This document shows positions 41,179 to 49,581 of a stretch of DNA of 49,581 bases, one piece after another. Below the pieces are notes generated by a model. The model was not told the origin of the DNA. It saw only the letters and a program-made list of their open reading frames with translations, and searched no databases. The DNA lies in contig JAHJOK010000082.1 of the NCBI GenBank assembly GCA_018820205.1, positions 1-49,581 of the forward strand. The letters are read 5' to 3'. The position numbers and the translations under genes were made by a program. The first letter of the stretch is position 1. The number at the start of each line of letters is the position of its first letter. The DNA is from Alphaproteobacteria bacterium (GTDB lineage Bacteria > Pseudomonadota > Alphaproteobacteria > Caulobacterales > Caulobacteraceae).

Positions 41179-41637
41179 ATGAGCGAGCACCTCGCGACGA
41201 TAGAATGGGTGCGAGGCGAACAGCCATTTTCCGACAACCGCTACTCCCGCGCCCACGACTGGACCTTCGACGGCGGGGCCGTGGTGCGGGGTTCGTCGGC
41301 GCCGACCAGCGTGCCCGTCCCGATGTCGGACCCGGCCGCGGTCGACCCGGAAGAGGCGTTCGTCGCCGCCCTGTCCAGCTGTCACATGCTGTTCTTCCTC
41401 GCCTTCGCGGCAAAGGCGGGCTTGGTCGTGGACCGGTATCGTGACGCGGCGATCGGCGTGCTGGGCCGGGACGAGCGCGGTAGGACCGCGATGACCGTCG
41501 TGACCCTGCGCCCCGCGGTGGCGTTCAGCGGGACCGCGCCGACGGCGGAGGCGCTGGCCGACCTGCATCACCGCGCCCATGAGGCCTGCTATATCGCCAA
41601 CTCCGTGCGGACCCAGGTGCGGGTCGAGCCGGGCTGA
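41179..41637 (+). CDS. OsmC/Ohr-family peroxide-handling protein
   Basis: The 152-residue thiol-peroxidase-like protein has the two Cys positions of the family: DPEEAFVAALSSCHMLFFLAFAAKAG for the peroxidatic Cys, with the conserved Glu before it, and HEACYIANSVRTQVRVEPG for the second. It lacks a signal peptide. The closest group appears to be OsmC-like rather than the short Ohr group. It reduces organic hydroperoxides with a lipoyl or thiol partner in characterised members. It is the last gene of the mutS-trpS run; its stop faces the stop of the minus-strand hydrolase, three bases apart in a GCTGAG-G-CTCAGC palindrome. Confidence 0.9.
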   Translation: MSEHLATIEWVRGEQPFSDNRYSRAHDWTFDGGAVVRGSSAPTSVPVPMSDPAAVDPEEAFVAALSSCHMLFFLAFAAKAGLVVDRYRDAAIGVLGRDERGRTAMTVVTLRPAVAFSGTAPTAEALADLHHRAHEACYIANSVRTQVRVEPG

Positions 41638-41640
41638 GGC

Positions 41641-42384
41641 TCAGCGCGCCTTCAGAAAGCCGACGAAGCGGCGGATGGATTCCGCTGTCGCCTTCGGGTC
41701 GTGCCGGATCTTCGGATGGGTCAGGCCCGGCTCGTCGAAGGCGTGGGTCGCGTCGACGAGCCACTCCTCGATCTTCGAGCCGGCCTCGCGGGCGTGGTCC
41801 AGGGCGCGTTCGTAGACGGCGCGATCGGCCAGATGATCGCGCGTCGGGATGATGACCAGGGCGTCCAGGGCGCGACGCCAGCGGAACCAGCGGCTGCGCG
41901 CCGGGAAGGCCACATAGGGATAGGGCATGAAGGCGCCGACGACGCCGCCGAGGTCGGCGTTCGCCGGGTCGACGATCATGGCCTCGCCGCGCCGCTCCAG
42001 CTTTTCCGTCATCAGGTCCATGATGGCCCAGGCGCCGTGGCTCCACCCGGCCAGAACGATGCGGCCCGGATCGACGTCGGGCAGGGATTTGACGCCGGTC
42101 GCGGCGGCCATCACGTCCCCGGCCCGCGTTCCGCCGCGCAGCAGCAGGCCGGTGCAGACGAAGGTGCGGACGAAGGCGTCGGACCAGCCTCGCGCCAGAA
42201 AGCTCTCGACCGTCACCGCCATCCAGCCGGCGTCGACGGCGGCGTCGGCATAGCGATGCAGGTGCTCGCGCACCCCGCCGCAGCCGGGAAAGATCAGCAC
42301 GACCGGGAAGGGCCCGGCGCCGTCGGGCCGGCGGACGGCCAGTGTCGGTTTCAGCCGGTCCCAGCGTTCGGCCAGCGTGTCCAT
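41641..42384 (-). CDS. Dienelactone hydrolase family protein, copy 1
   Basis: The 247-residue alpha/beta hydrolase starts [17 protein letters not shown]. The oxyanion region is [27 protein letters not shown]; the nucleophile is S115 in [13 protein letters not shown]; the acid is the Asp in PTRDHLAD; the base is the His in [11 protein letters not shown]. It has no signal peptide. It is clearly paralogous with the gene just upstream (shared FP/HGCGG, RGWS, VCTGL.LRG, LAGWSHG, YPYV and H.FDEP blocks). Its ATG overlaps that gene's stop by one base. The substrate is unknown. A much longer upstream frame to 42645 is antisense-like and rejected. Confidence 0.9.
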   Translation of the reverse strand: MDTLAERWDRLKPTLAVRRPDGAGPFPVVLIFPGCGGVREHLHRYADAAVDAGWMAVTVESFLARGWSDAFVRTFVCTGLLLRGGTRAGDVMAAATGVKSLPDVDPGRIVLAGWSHGAWAIMDLMTEKLERRGEAMIVDPANADLGGVVGAFMPYPYVAFPARSRWFRWRRALDALVIIPTRDHLADRAVYERALDHAREAGSKIEEWLVDATHAFDEPGLTHPKIRHDPKATAESIRRFVGFLKAR

Positions 42385-43157
42385 CAGGCGCCGGCGTGGA
42401 CCGGGCGGGGGGCGACGGCGACGTCTTCCAGCAGGGCGCGGAACCGGCGGATCGCCTCGGCGGTCAGGTCGGGGTCGTGGCGCATCGGCAGGGCAGTCAT
42501 CGGTTCGTCGAAACTGTGGGTGCCCGGCGCGATCCAGGTCTCGACCTGGGCGCCGCAGTTCCGGACCATGTCGTGCACCCGCTCGGCGTTCCTGACCGTG
42601 GTCAGGTGGTCTTTCTGCGAGATCACGGCCAGGGTCTTCGGACAATGCCGCCAGGGCCGCATGCGGTTCAGGGCCGCGACCCCGACGTAGGGATAGGCCA
42701 GATAGGTCGCCTTTACGCCCGACAGATCGGCGGCCTCCGCATCCTTGACGCCCAGCGCGGCCGCCGGGTTCGGATCGCAGCTCATCGCCTCCATGATGCC
42801 CCAGCCGCCGTGGCTCCAGCCGGCCAGGACGATGCGGGTCTGATCCACGTCCGCCCGGGCCGAGACGCCCTGGATCGAGGCCACGACATCGCCGCCCCTC
42901 TGCCAGCCGCGCAGCATCAGGCCGGTGCAGACCGTGGCCATGGCGAACCCGCGCGACCAGCCGCGCGGCGCGTAGGAATCGACGATCACGGCCCGCCAGC
43001 CCGCCGCCCTGGCCGCCTCGGCATAGAGCGGCAGATGCCCGCGCAGACCGCCGCAGCCGTGGAACAGGATCGCCGTCGGACGCGGCCGGTCGTCGTCGGG
43101 ACCGACGACCCGGGTGAAGGGCTCGAGCCTGGCCCAGCGGTCGGAGAGGGTGTCCAT
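42384..43157 (-). CDS. Dienelactone hydrolase family protein, copy 2
   Basis: The 257-residue alpha/beta hydrolase starts [14 protein letters not shown]. Its nucleophile S115 in [12 protein letters not shown], the Asp in ISQKDHLT and the His in [10 protein letters not shown] are all present, so it should be active. It shares length, starts and motif spacing with the next gene and probably arose by tandem duplication, with an insertion ([17 protein letters not shown]) not seen in copy 1. The ATG overlaps the purH stop by one base (TGATG), so purH and both hydrolases look translationally coupled. Its substrate is unknown. Confidence 0.9.
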   Translation of the reverse strand: MDTLSDRWARLEPFTRVVGPDDDRPRPTAILFHGCGGLRGHLPLYAEAARAAGWRAVIVDSYAPRGWSRGFAMATVCTGLMLRGWQRGGDVVASIQGVSARADVDQTRIVLAGWSHGGWGIMEAMSCDPNPAAALGVKDAEAADLSGVKATYLAYPYVGVAALNRMRPWRHCPKTLAVISQKDHLTTVRNAERVHDMVRNCGAQVETWIAPGTHSFDEPMTALPMRHDPDLTAEAIRRFRALLEDVAVAPRPVHAGA

Positions 43158-44761
43158 CAGTGCCGGAAGACGCGAACGCCGGTGAAGGCCATGGTGATGT
43201 TCTGTTCGTCGGCCGCCGCGATGACTTCCGCGTCGCGCATCGAGCCGCCCGGCTGGATCACCGAGGTGGCGCCGGCCGCCACCGCTTCCAGCAATCCGTC
43301 GGCGAAGGGGAAGAAGGCTTCCGACGCGCAGGCCGAACCCTCGGCGAGGGAGTGGGCCAGACCCTTGGCCTCGCCGGCCTCGCGGGCGCGGATGGCGGCG
43401 ATGCGGGCGCTGTCGCGGCGGTTCATCTGGCCGGCGCCGATACCGGCCGTCTGGCCGTCCCTGGCGTAGACGATGGCGTTGGACTTGACGTGTTTGGCGA
43501 TCGTGAAGGCGAACAGCATGTCCTCGATCTCGCGCGGCGTCGGCTGGCGGCGGGTGACGATCCTGAGGTCGGCGGGCTTGATCAGGCTGCGGTCGCGCGA
43601 CTGGACCAGGAAGCCGCCCGCGACCGATCGGAACACCTCGCCCGGACCGTGCGGGTCGGGCAGGCCATCGGTGATCAGCAGGCGCAGGTTCTTCTTCGCC
43701 GCGAAGACTTCCTTGGCCTCGTCGTCGGCGCCGGGGGCGATGACGACTTCGGTGAAGATCTCGGTGATGGCGCGGGCGTCGGCAGCCGTAAGCGGGCGGT
43801 TTACGGCGATGACGCCCCCAAAAGCGGAGACCGCATCGCATTCCAGGGCGCGGGCGTAGGCCTCCGACAGGTCCTTGCCGACGGCCACGCCGCAGGGGTT
43901 GGCGTGTTTGACGATGACGCAGGCCGGGCTTTCGAACTCTGCGACCAGCTCATAGGCGGCGTCGGCGTCGGCGATATTGTTGTAGCCCAGTTCCTTGCCC
44001 TGGATCTGGGTGGCGTAGGCCACGCCGGGACGCGCCTCTCCGGTGCGATAGAAGGCGCCCGTCTGGTGCGGGTTCTCGCCGTAGCGGAGAGTCTGGGCCA
44101 GCGAGCCGGCGATGGATTTGCGGGCCGGGGCGGCGTCTTCCAACTGGCCGGCGAACCAGCCGCTGACGGCGGCGTCATAGGCGGCGGTGCGCGCGAAGGC
44201 GCGGGCGGCGAGCTGTTTCCGCAGCGCCAGCGAGGTCGAACCCGAGGTCTTCAGGGCCTCGACGATCAGGCCGATGGACTCCGCGTCCACGGCGACGGCG
44301 ACGTAGCCGTGGTTCTTGGAGCCCGAACGGATCATGGCCGGGCCGCCGATGTCGATGTTCTCGACCGCCGCCTCGAAGGCGCCGCCTGCCGCAACCGTTG
44401 ACTCGAACGGATAGAGGTCGATCCAGACGATATCGATCGGACCGATGCCGTGTTCGTCCATCGCCGCCTTGTGCTCGGCGGCGTCGCGCACGCCGAGCAG
44501 GCCGCCGTGGACCACGGGGTGCAAGGTCTTCACCCGGCCGTCCATCATCTCGGGGAAGCCGGTCAGGTCAGCGACGTCCTTCACCGGCAGGCCGAACCCG
44601 GCGATGGCGGCGCGGGTGCCGCCGGTCGAGACCAGTTCGACCCCGGCGTCGTGCATGGCCCGGGCGGCGGCTTCCAGCCCCGCCTTGTCCGACAGCGAGA
44701 TCAGGGCGCGGACGGGTTTGACGGCGTCGGGCGCGGGCGGGAAGTCGGGAGCGGCGGGCAT
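43157..44761 (-). CDS. purH: Bifunctional AICAR transformylase/IMP cyclohydrolase
   Basis: Catalyses the last two steps of IMP synthesis. The 534 residues are normal. The N-terminal MGS-like cyclohydrolase domain has [39 protein letters not shown] and [20 protein letters not shown]. The transformylase part carries [14 protein letters not shown] [15 protein letters not shown] and [33 protein letters not shown] with the catalytic Lys-His pair, and later [30 protein letters not shown]. The start at 44761 (MPAAPDFPP) is preferred over an upstream frame start at 44809. It is followed by two coupled hydrolase genes. Confidence 0.97.
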   Translation of the reverse strand: MPAAPDFPPAPDAVKPVRALISLSDKAGLEAAARAMHDAGVELVSTGGTRAAIAGFGLPVKDVADLTGFPEMMDGRVKTLHPVVHGGLLGVRDAAEHKAAMDEHGIGPIDIVWIDLYPFESTVAAGGAFEAAVENIDIGGPAMIRSGSKNHGYVAVAVDAESIGLIVEALKTSGSTSLALRKQLAARAFARTAAYDAAVSGWFAGQLEDAAPARKSIAGSLAQTLRYGENPHQTGAFYRTGEARPGVAYATQIQGKELGYNNIADADAAYELVAEFESPACVIVKHANPCGVAVGKDLSEAYARALECDAVSAFGGVIAVNRPLTAADARAITEIFTEVVIAPGADDEAKEVFAAKKNLRLLITDGLPDPHGPGEVFRSVAGGFLVQSRDRSLIKPADLRIVTRRQPTPREIEDMLFAFTIAKHVKSNAIVYARDGQTAGIGAGQMNRRDSARIAAIRAREAGEAKGLAHSLAEGSACASEAFFPFADGLLEAVAAGATSVIQPGGSMRDAEVIAAADEQNITMAFTGVRVFRH

Positions 44762-44837
44762 GGGGCGGACCTGAAGGCGGGAGGGGGCGGAAGCGCGGGG
44801 CCTTAGCACCCGGAAAGGGTCGGCGTCACCTCGAGGA

Positions 44838-45725
44838 TCATGCGCCGATGTCGCCCGGGATCGGCGTATCGGCGGCCCTGACCCCGGCGAATGTCCATCG
44901 CAGGGTGTTGGCCAGTCCCATCGTGCCGGCGCGCACCAGCGGGCGGGTCAGCAGCGGCGCGGGCAGGCCGTGCATCCGTCGGGCCCAGCCGGGCAGCAGT
45001 TCGACGCCCGCCTGTATCGCCATCGACTGGATCGGGCCGGTCGCGCGGCTGGCCGGCGGCTGGCTGAGGACCAGGCGGGCCACCTCGCGGGTCCGGTCGT
45101 CGACCCGCAGGGCCGGTCGCATCCGCTCGATCAACCGGTGCGCCTCGGCGCGGGTCGCCGGCAGGGGATCGGCCCCCAGCATGGCCCCCAGTCGGGCCAT
45201 CTCGGCGAAATAGCGGTCCTGATCGGCGGCGGACATATCGGGCTCGCCGTAGCGGATCCAGCCGTTCAGAAAGCTCCAGCACTCGGTCACATGGACCCAG
45301 GCCAGAAGGGTCGGGTCATCGACCCGGTACGGTTCGCCCGACGGAAGCGTCCCGCCCAGATGGCCGTGTATGGTGCGCACCCTGGCGATGGCCCGCTCGG
45401 CGTCCTCGCGGCCGCCATAGGTGGTCAAGGCGATGAAACGGGCGGTGCGGCGCAGGCGTCCGTGCATGTCGGCGCGAAAGTTCGAATGGTCCCAGACCCC
45501 GGCGAGCACCGCCGGATGCAGCATCTGCAGCAGCAGGCCCGACACGCCACCGACCAGCATGCCGACGACATCACCGTGAACCCGCCAGGCCACCGCATCG
45601 GGTCCGAACAGGCCGTCGGGACGGCGGACGATGGGGTGTTCGCCGCGCGAGGCGTCGTTGAACATCGCGACCACCCGCTTCGCAATGGCCCGCTGGGCGG
45701 GCAGGACCAGCGGGGATTGCAGCAT
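44838..45725 (-). CDS. MpaB/DUF2236-family protein (oxygenase-like)
   Basis: The 295-residue protein matches DUF2236, the family of the mycophenolate oxygenase MpaB and latex-clearing proteins: [58 protein letters not shown], then [41 protein letters not shown]. The histidines in [15 protein letters not shown] and WVHVTE are likely heme or metal ligands. No signal peptide is evident. The reaction is unknown. Its ATG overlaps the stop of the heparinase-like gene (TGATG), and it is followed after about 76 bases by purH. Confidence 0.87.
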   Translation of the reverse strand: MLQSPLVLPAQRAIAKRVVAMFNDASRGEHPIVRRPDGLFGPDAVAWRVHGDVVGMLVGGVSGLLLQMLHPAVLAGVWDHSNFRADMHGRLRRTARFIALTTYGGREDAERAIARVRTIHGHLGGTLPSGEPYRVDDPTLLAWVHVTECWSFLNGWIRYGEPDMSAADQDRYFAEMARLGAMLGADPLPATRAEAHRLIERMRPALRVDDRTREVARLVLSQPPASRATGPIQSMAIQAGVELLPGWARRMHGLPAPLLTRPLVRAGTMGLANTLRWTFAGVRAADTPIPGDIGA

Positions 45726-47545
45726 CAGGTCGGATCGCCCGCAGCCCCGGCGGGGCTCAGCTTCCAGCGGATCTTGGTCTCGGCGTCAGTTCGGGCCGAG
45801 CCGCGCACCACGACCTGAAGCGAACGACGGGTCAGGCCGTCCTCGACATGGACCGAGGGCTCGATGGCGACGTCGGGGCCGTCGGTGCGGAACCACCAGC
45901 CGCGTCCGGAGTGGCCGCGCAGCAGGATCGAGCGACGGTCCCTCGCCAGGGAGGCCTGCACCCCGGGCTCCAGATGGAAGCGGACGGCATAGGGGGCGGC
46001 GATGACGCGGACGACGTCGCCATGGCCGGGCGCGGGATGCAGACGCTCTTCGGCCCGGAGTTCGTCGAGGCGCTGGTCCAGATAGAGGCGGCGCTGATGC
46101 AGCAGGCCGTAGGGGCCGGCCCAGGCGTCGTGCTCGACCTCCAGCCAGACGGCGCCGTCGCCGTCGCGACGCTCCGACGTCGCCTGATAGGCCCGGCCGA
46201 ACAGACGCGGACCCAGAAGTTCGCCCTTCCAGCCGCCCAGGGGCTCGGCGAAGGGCTGTTCGCCCAGCGCGAGCGTCGAATGACCGGGGGCCAGCCGCAG
46301 GCCCTGACGGTCGGCGGCGCGGGGCGTCCAGCCGCAGCCGGTGACCAGCCGGTCGCGACCGCAGACGATCTCGAGCGCCAGGGGTTGGGCGCAGGCGGCC
46401 TCGGACCAGGCGCCTTTGCCGGGCGAGCCGGTGTCGGCGACGATGGTCATCAGCGGCGAGCGGATGCGGGTCAGGCCGCCGACGCTGCCGGCGGCGCCGG
46501 CCGTGGCCTCGGCGTGTTCGTCATGGGCGCGGGCGGCGGCGACGCGGGCGGGGGTGGAGGGTCCGCCCCCCTGAAAACCGGCCAGACGGCCGTCGGGCAG
46601 GGTCTGCAGCCGCAGGGCGGTGGTCAGGCGGATGATGGCGCCGCCCATGGCTTCGGGCGCGGATTCCGACAGCTGCGACAGGGCGTCGTCCAGGGTCAGC
46701 AGGTCGAGCAACAGCTCCATCCCCGCCTCGGGCGAGCGCGAGGCGTGGCCGCCGTCGCCGGCGACGGTGACGCGCAGGGCGCCGGGCAGACGGCCCAGGG
46801 CCGCGCGGCGGATCCGGGCGCCGGGCGGTCCGGCCAGAACGCAGCCGGCGACGGCGGCGGCCACCAGACGCTCGGCCTTGCCCGTCGTTCCGCCGGGCGG
46901 ACGCAGCAGCTGACGCGCCTGACGGCCCAGGGTGTCGGCCAGACGCAGACGGTCGGTTTCGGACGCGACGGCGCCCATCCTTCGGGCCGCGCAGGACAGG
47001 TTGTAGACGCGCCGGGCCAGGATGTGCGGATCCCAGGCGAAGGGCGACCACCGGGCGAAGGCCTCGGCCCAGCCGAGCGTCAGCCGCAGCGCTTCGCGGG
47101 CGCCGCGCTCGCCCTGCTGCATCAGGCCCGGCAGCCAGGCGAAGGCGTGCAGGTCCACGGCGAAGGCGCGCGACGGACTGGGCCGGTTCCACGGATCGGC
47201 GGGGGCCTCGGCCTCCAGATGCACGCCGGCCAGCAGGAAACGGCCGCCCAGAACGGCCTTGCCCAGGGCCGCGTCGGCGGGGCGGAAGTCGCGCGGCGTA
47301 GCGGCGAAGGCCGTGACCTTGCCCGCCGACAGGGTCGCCGCATAGCCGGGCAGGCCATACAGTTCGATCCACATCTGACGCGTCAGGACGCGACCGACGA
47401 TGGCGGGCCACAGGCCGGGGCCGGTGTTCAGTCCGCCGGCGCGGACAGGGGTGCGGACGGGCGCCCCGCGCAGGCCGGGAATGGCGTCGGGGCCGACGCT
47501 CGGAGCCTTGGGCGCGCGGTCGGCGAACGGCCCGATCGGGTTCAT
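45725..47545 (-). CDS. Heparinase II/III-like protein
   Basis: The 606-residue protein resembles the heparinase II/III-like proteins found beside purH in many alphaproteobacteria. The helical N-terminal half includes FLLAGVHLEAEAPADPWNRPSPSRAFAVDLHAFAWLPGLMQQGERGAREALRLTLGWAEAF and SCAARRMGAV. The C-terminal beta-rich half includes LPDGRLAGFQGGG, RIRSPLMTIVADTGSPG, SEAACAQPLALEIVCGRDRLVTGCGW and YGLLHQRRLYLDQRLDEL, followed by RFHLEPGVQASLARD. No signal peptide is seen, unusual for a polysaccharide lyase. The substrate is unknown. Start and stop overlap rpe and the MpaB-like gene, so all three are coupled. Confidence 0.88.
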   Translation of the reverse strand: MNPIGPFADRAPKAPSVGPDAIPGLRGAPVRTPVRAGGLNTGPGLWPAIVGRVLTRQMWIELYGLPGYAATLSAGKVTAFAATPRDFRPADAALGKAVLGGRFLLAGVHLEAEAPADPWNRPSPSRAFAVDLHAFAWLPGLMQQGERGAREALRLTLGWAEAFARWSPFAWDPHILARRVYNLSCAARRMGAVASETDRLRLADTLGRQARQLLRPPGGTTGKAERLVAAAVAGCVLAGPPGARIRRAALGRLPGALRVTVAGDGGHASRSPEAGMELLLDLLTLDDALSQLSESAPEAMGGAIIRLTTALRLQTLPDGRLAGFQGGGPSTPARVAAARAHDEHAEATAGAAGSVGGLTRIRSPLMTIVADTGSPGKGAWSEAACAQPLALEIVCGRDRLVTGCGWTPRAADRQGLRLAPGHSTLALGEQPFAEPLGGWKGELLGPRLFGRAYQATSERRDGDGAVWLEVEHDAWAGPYGLLHQRRLYLDQRLDELRAEERLHPAPGHGDVVRVIAAPYAVRFHLEPGVQASLARDRRSILLRGHSGRGWWFRTDGPDVAIEPSVHVEDGLTRRSLQVVVRGSARTDAETKIRWKLSPAGAAGDPT

Positions 47546-48216
47546 TCCGGGGCCCTGGCGGCCTTCAGGGCCGCGATATTGGCGGCGTAGGCGTCGGGGC
47601 CGCCCTTGAACACGGCGGTGCCGGCGACCAGGGCGTCCGCGCCGGCGGCGACGCAGGCCCCCGCATTGGCGGCGGTAACGCCCCCGTCGATCTGCAGGTG
47701 AGCGCGCGATCCGGCGGCGTCCAGAAGGGCCCGGGTGCGTTCGATCTTCTTCAGGGTCGAGCCGATGAAGGACTGTCCGCCGAAGCCCGGATTGACTGAC
47801 ATCAGCAGCACCAGATCGACCAGGTCGACGACGTCTTCCAGCACCGACAACGGCGTCCCGGGGTTGAGGACGACGCCCGCCTTGGCCCCCAGCTGGCGGA
47901 TGCGGCCCAGGGTGCGGTGGAGATGCGGGCCGCTTTCGGGGTGGACCGTCAGGATGTCGGCCCCGGCCTCGCGATAGGCCTCCAGCCAGGGATCAACCGG
48001 CGCGACCATCAGGTGGACGTCGAAGGGCAGGGTCGTGTGCGGCCGCAGCGCCTTCACCACATCGGGGCCGATGGTGATGTTGGGCACGAAATGGCCGTCC
48101 ATCACATCGACGTGGACCCAGTCGGCCCCCGCCGCCTCGATCGCGGCGACCTCCGCGCCCAGTGTGGCGAAGTCGGAGGCGAGGATGGACGGGCAGATCA
48201 GGGGCGTCTGGGGCAT
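47542..48216 (-). CDS. rpe: Ribulose-phosphate 3-epimerase
   Basis: Interconverts ribulose- and xylulose-5-phosphate. The 224-residue TIM barrel begins TPLICPSILASDFATLGAEVAAIEAAGADWVHVDVMDGHFVPNITIGPDVVKALR, with metal-binding His and Asp in HVDVMDG. DVHLMVAPVDPWLEAYREAGADILTVHPE follows, then VLLMSVNPGFGGQSFI and LQIDGGVTAANAGACVAAGADALVAGTAVF. The start at 48216 is clear; a longer frame to 48897 is antisense-like. The stop overlaps the ATG of the heparinase-like gene (ATGA). It follows rsmB after about 47 bases. Confidence 0.97.
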   Translation of the reverse strand: MPQTPLICPSILASDFATLGAEVAAIEAAGADWVHVDVMDGHFVPNITIGPDVVKALRPHTTLPFDVHLMVAPVDPWLEAYREAGADILTVHPESGPHLHRTLGRIRQLGAKAGVVLNPGTPLSVLEDVVDLVDLVLLMSVNPGFGGQSFIGSTLKKIERTRALLDAAGSRAHLQIDGGVTAANAGACVAAGADALVAGTAVFKGGPDAYAANIAALKAARAPE

Positions 48217-48263
48217 GGGCCGGGGATACGGCGGGACGGCGCGGGGGGCAAGCGCGGCAGACC

Positions 48264-49581
48264 CTAGATCCGCTCCAGCCGTGCGGCGAAGAAGCCGTCC
48301 AGGCCGCCCGTTTCGGCCCACATCGAGGGTAGGATGCGCAGCCAGCCTTCGGGGGTCAGGGCCTCGGGCGGGGCGCCGACGGCGGCGGGATCGGCGGGGC
48401 TGGTCCGGAAATCGGGGTTGCGGCGCAGGAAGGCGATGACCTGGGTCTCGCCCTCTTCGCGCTCCAGCGAACAGACGCAATAGACCAGACGCCCGCCGGG
48501 GGCGACGCGGAGGGCGGCGGCGTCCAGCAGCCGGTGCTGGACGTCGGCCAGTTTGGCGACCTCGGCGGGCTTGGTGGCGCGCAGGACTTCGGGATTGCGA
48601 CGCAGGGTGCCGGTGGCGGTGCAGGGGGCGTCCAGCAGGACGGCGTCGAAGGTGCGGGGGTCGGTCCAGTCCTCGCCGGGCGTGACCACGATCTCGGCCG
48701 ACAGGCCGGTGCGGTCCAGGTTCTGGCGCAGGCGACGCAGACGGGGTTCGGACCGGTCCAGGGCGACGACGCTGGCGCCCGTGGCGGCGAGTTGCAGGGT
48801 CTTGCCGCCGGGGGCGGCGCACATGTCCAGCGCGGTCTCGCCGCCCTTGAGGGCCAGCAGGCGGGCGGGGACGGCGGCGGCTGCGTCCTGGACCCACCAG
48901 GCGCCGGCGTCATAGCCGGACCAGGCAGCGACATCGCCCCTCATGCCGGAACGGACGGTTCCCCCGGGCAAGACGGTTCCCTCGACGGCCTCGGCCAGGG
49001 CGTCGGCGTCCTCGCCGGGCTTGAGGCTGAGGTCGGTCGGCGGTTCGTCGCGGGCGGCCAGGGCGATGGCGGCCAGGGCGGCCTCGCCATAGGTCTGTTT
49101 CCAGCGGGCGGCGATCCAGTCCGGCAGGTTGCTCTCGGCCGTGGTCAGGCCGGGGCCTTCGCGTTCGATGCCGCGCAGGACGGCGTTGACCAGCGCCTTG
49201 TAGGGCCGGGTCTTGGCGTCGCGCTCGGCCAGTTTCACCGCGGTGGAGACGGCGGCGAAGGCGGGGGTCTCCAGCACCAGGGTCTGGGCCAGGGAGACGC
49301 GCAGTATGGTGCGAACGGCCTCGGGCGGGGATTTCTGCAGGCGACGGTTCAGGATGGCGTCGATCTCGCCCAGCCGGCGCAGGGCGGCCATGGCCACGGC
49401 GCGGGCGAAGGCGCGGTCGGGACCGGCCAGGGATTTGACCTCGGGCAGGGTGATGGCCTCGTCCAGGCCGTTGCGGCGTTCCAGCGCGGCGTTCAGCAGA
49501 AGGCCGGCGGCGATGCGGGCCTCGACGCCGATGTCGGCCGCGCCGTCCGGCTCGGCGGGACGGGCGATAGGCTCGCGGCGG
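48264..49581 (-). CDS. rsmB: RsmB-type 16S rRNA (cytosine-C5) methyltransferase (5' end outside window)
   Basis: Methylates 16S rRNA C967 in characterised members. The frame is open to the window edge, about 439 codons, and reads RIAAGLLLNAALERRNGLDEAITL before the first strong internal start, so only a small N-terminal piece can be missing. The NusB-like domain includes RAVAMAALRRLGEIDAIL and LAQTLVLETPAFAAVSTAVKLAERD. The SAM domain has LDMCAAPGGKTLQLAATGASVVALDRSEPRLRRL, DAVLLDAPCTATGTLRRNPEVL with the catalytic Cys, and GGRLVYCVCSLEREEGETQV with the second Cys. It heads the rpe operon on the minus strand. Confidence 0.95.
   Translation of the reverse strand, partial: RREPIARPAEPDGAADIGVEARIAAGLLLNAALERRNGLDEAITLPEVKSLAGPDRAFARAVAMAALRRLGEIDAILNRRLQKSPPEAVRTILRVSLAQTLVLETPAFAAVSTAVKLAERDAKTRPYKALVNAVLRGIEREGPGLTTAESNLPDWIAARWKQTYGEAALAAIALAARDEPPTDLSLKPGEDADALAEAVEGTVLPGGTVRSGMRGDVAAWSGYDAGAWWVQDAAAAVPARLLALKGGETALDMCAAPGGKTLQLAATGASVVALDRSEPRLRRLRQNLDRTGLSAEIVVTPGEDWTDPRTFDAVLLDAPCTATGTLRRNPEVLRATKPAEVAKLADVQHRLLDAAALRVAPGGRLVYCVCSLEREEGETQVIAFLRRNPDFRTSPADPAAVGAPPEALTPEGWLRILPSMWAETGGLDGFFAARLERI

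Noticed and set aside
44762..44837. Attenuator or riboswitch before purH
   Set aside because: The 76-base gap is too short and shows no conserved purine-riboswitch features or T-run.

Overview
This is a high-GC, densely packed chromosomal segment from an alphaproteobacterium. I place it in the Caulobacteraceae, most likely Brevundimonas or a close relative. The grounds are family-level recognition of the proteins (lysC-ptsP-RodZ-like-ispG, mutS-glnD-murJ-trpS, an rsmB-rpe-heparinase-like-purH block), the strong G/C bias at third codon positions, and many GTG/TTG starts. No search could be run, so the genus is an inference. I see no rRNA, tRNA, CRISPR array, prophage, transposase or replication origin. 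Nearly everything is core-genome content, and no stretch longer than 300 bases lacks a gene.

Layout. 1-12.5 kb: the 3' end of malate dehydrogenase, a compound inverted repeat, a secreted YbjN-type protein and zapE (minus strand); then an acyltransferase, asd, rarD and an MFS exporter (plus strand); a serine hydrolase and an FAD oxidoreductase (minus); a GreA/GreB-like factor and a 52-residue basic protein facing prfA; and a TauE/SafE permease. 12.5-19.7 kb, all minus: a GST, a RelE/ParE-type toxin with its antitoxin, ispG, a RodZ-like membrane HTH protein, ptsP (EI-Ntr) and lysC. 19.7-27 kb: ubiG and a small lipoprotein (plus), then a minus run of GNAT, DUF6265, AraC regulator, DUF1178, nitrilase-like amidase, glutaredoxin and comF; comF is divergent from a SAM methyltransferase, which converges on an OmpA-like lipoprotein; then a glycine-zipper lipoprotein. 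27-33 kb: a membrane protein, a lipid kinase, a metallophosphoesterase and a 38-residue membrane peptide (plus); a minus set of small envelope proteins (DUF883, holin-like, DUF1328); then FAH-maiA and an aldo/keto-reductase-like protein. 33-41.6 kb: mutS, glnD, murJ, trpS and osmC-like (plus). 41.6-49.6 kb, all minus: rsmB (cut by the window edge), rpe, a heparinase II/III-like protein, an MpaB/DUF2236 protein, purH and two tandem dienelactone-hydrolase paralogues, mostly coupled by 1-4 base overlaps.

How the genes fit together. Several genes serve lysine/threonine and cell-wall precursor supply (asd, lysC) and envelope building (murJ, RodZ-like, ispG for undecaprenyl precursors, small envelope-stress proteins). 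PtsP and GlnD are the nitrogen-sensing enzymes of the PTS-Ntr and PII systems.

I found no complete undescribed system. The best leads are: an aldo/keto-reductase fold protein that appears to have lost all four catalytic residues; a GreA/GreB-like factor without the cleavage acidic pair; a 5-codon upstream ORF fused by ATGA to lysC inside a direct repeat; the glnD start lying inside a perfect 18-base inverted repeat; three convergent gene pairs that end on a shared CTAG; and a translationally coupled rpe-heparinase-MpaB and purH-hydrolase-hydrolase operon.
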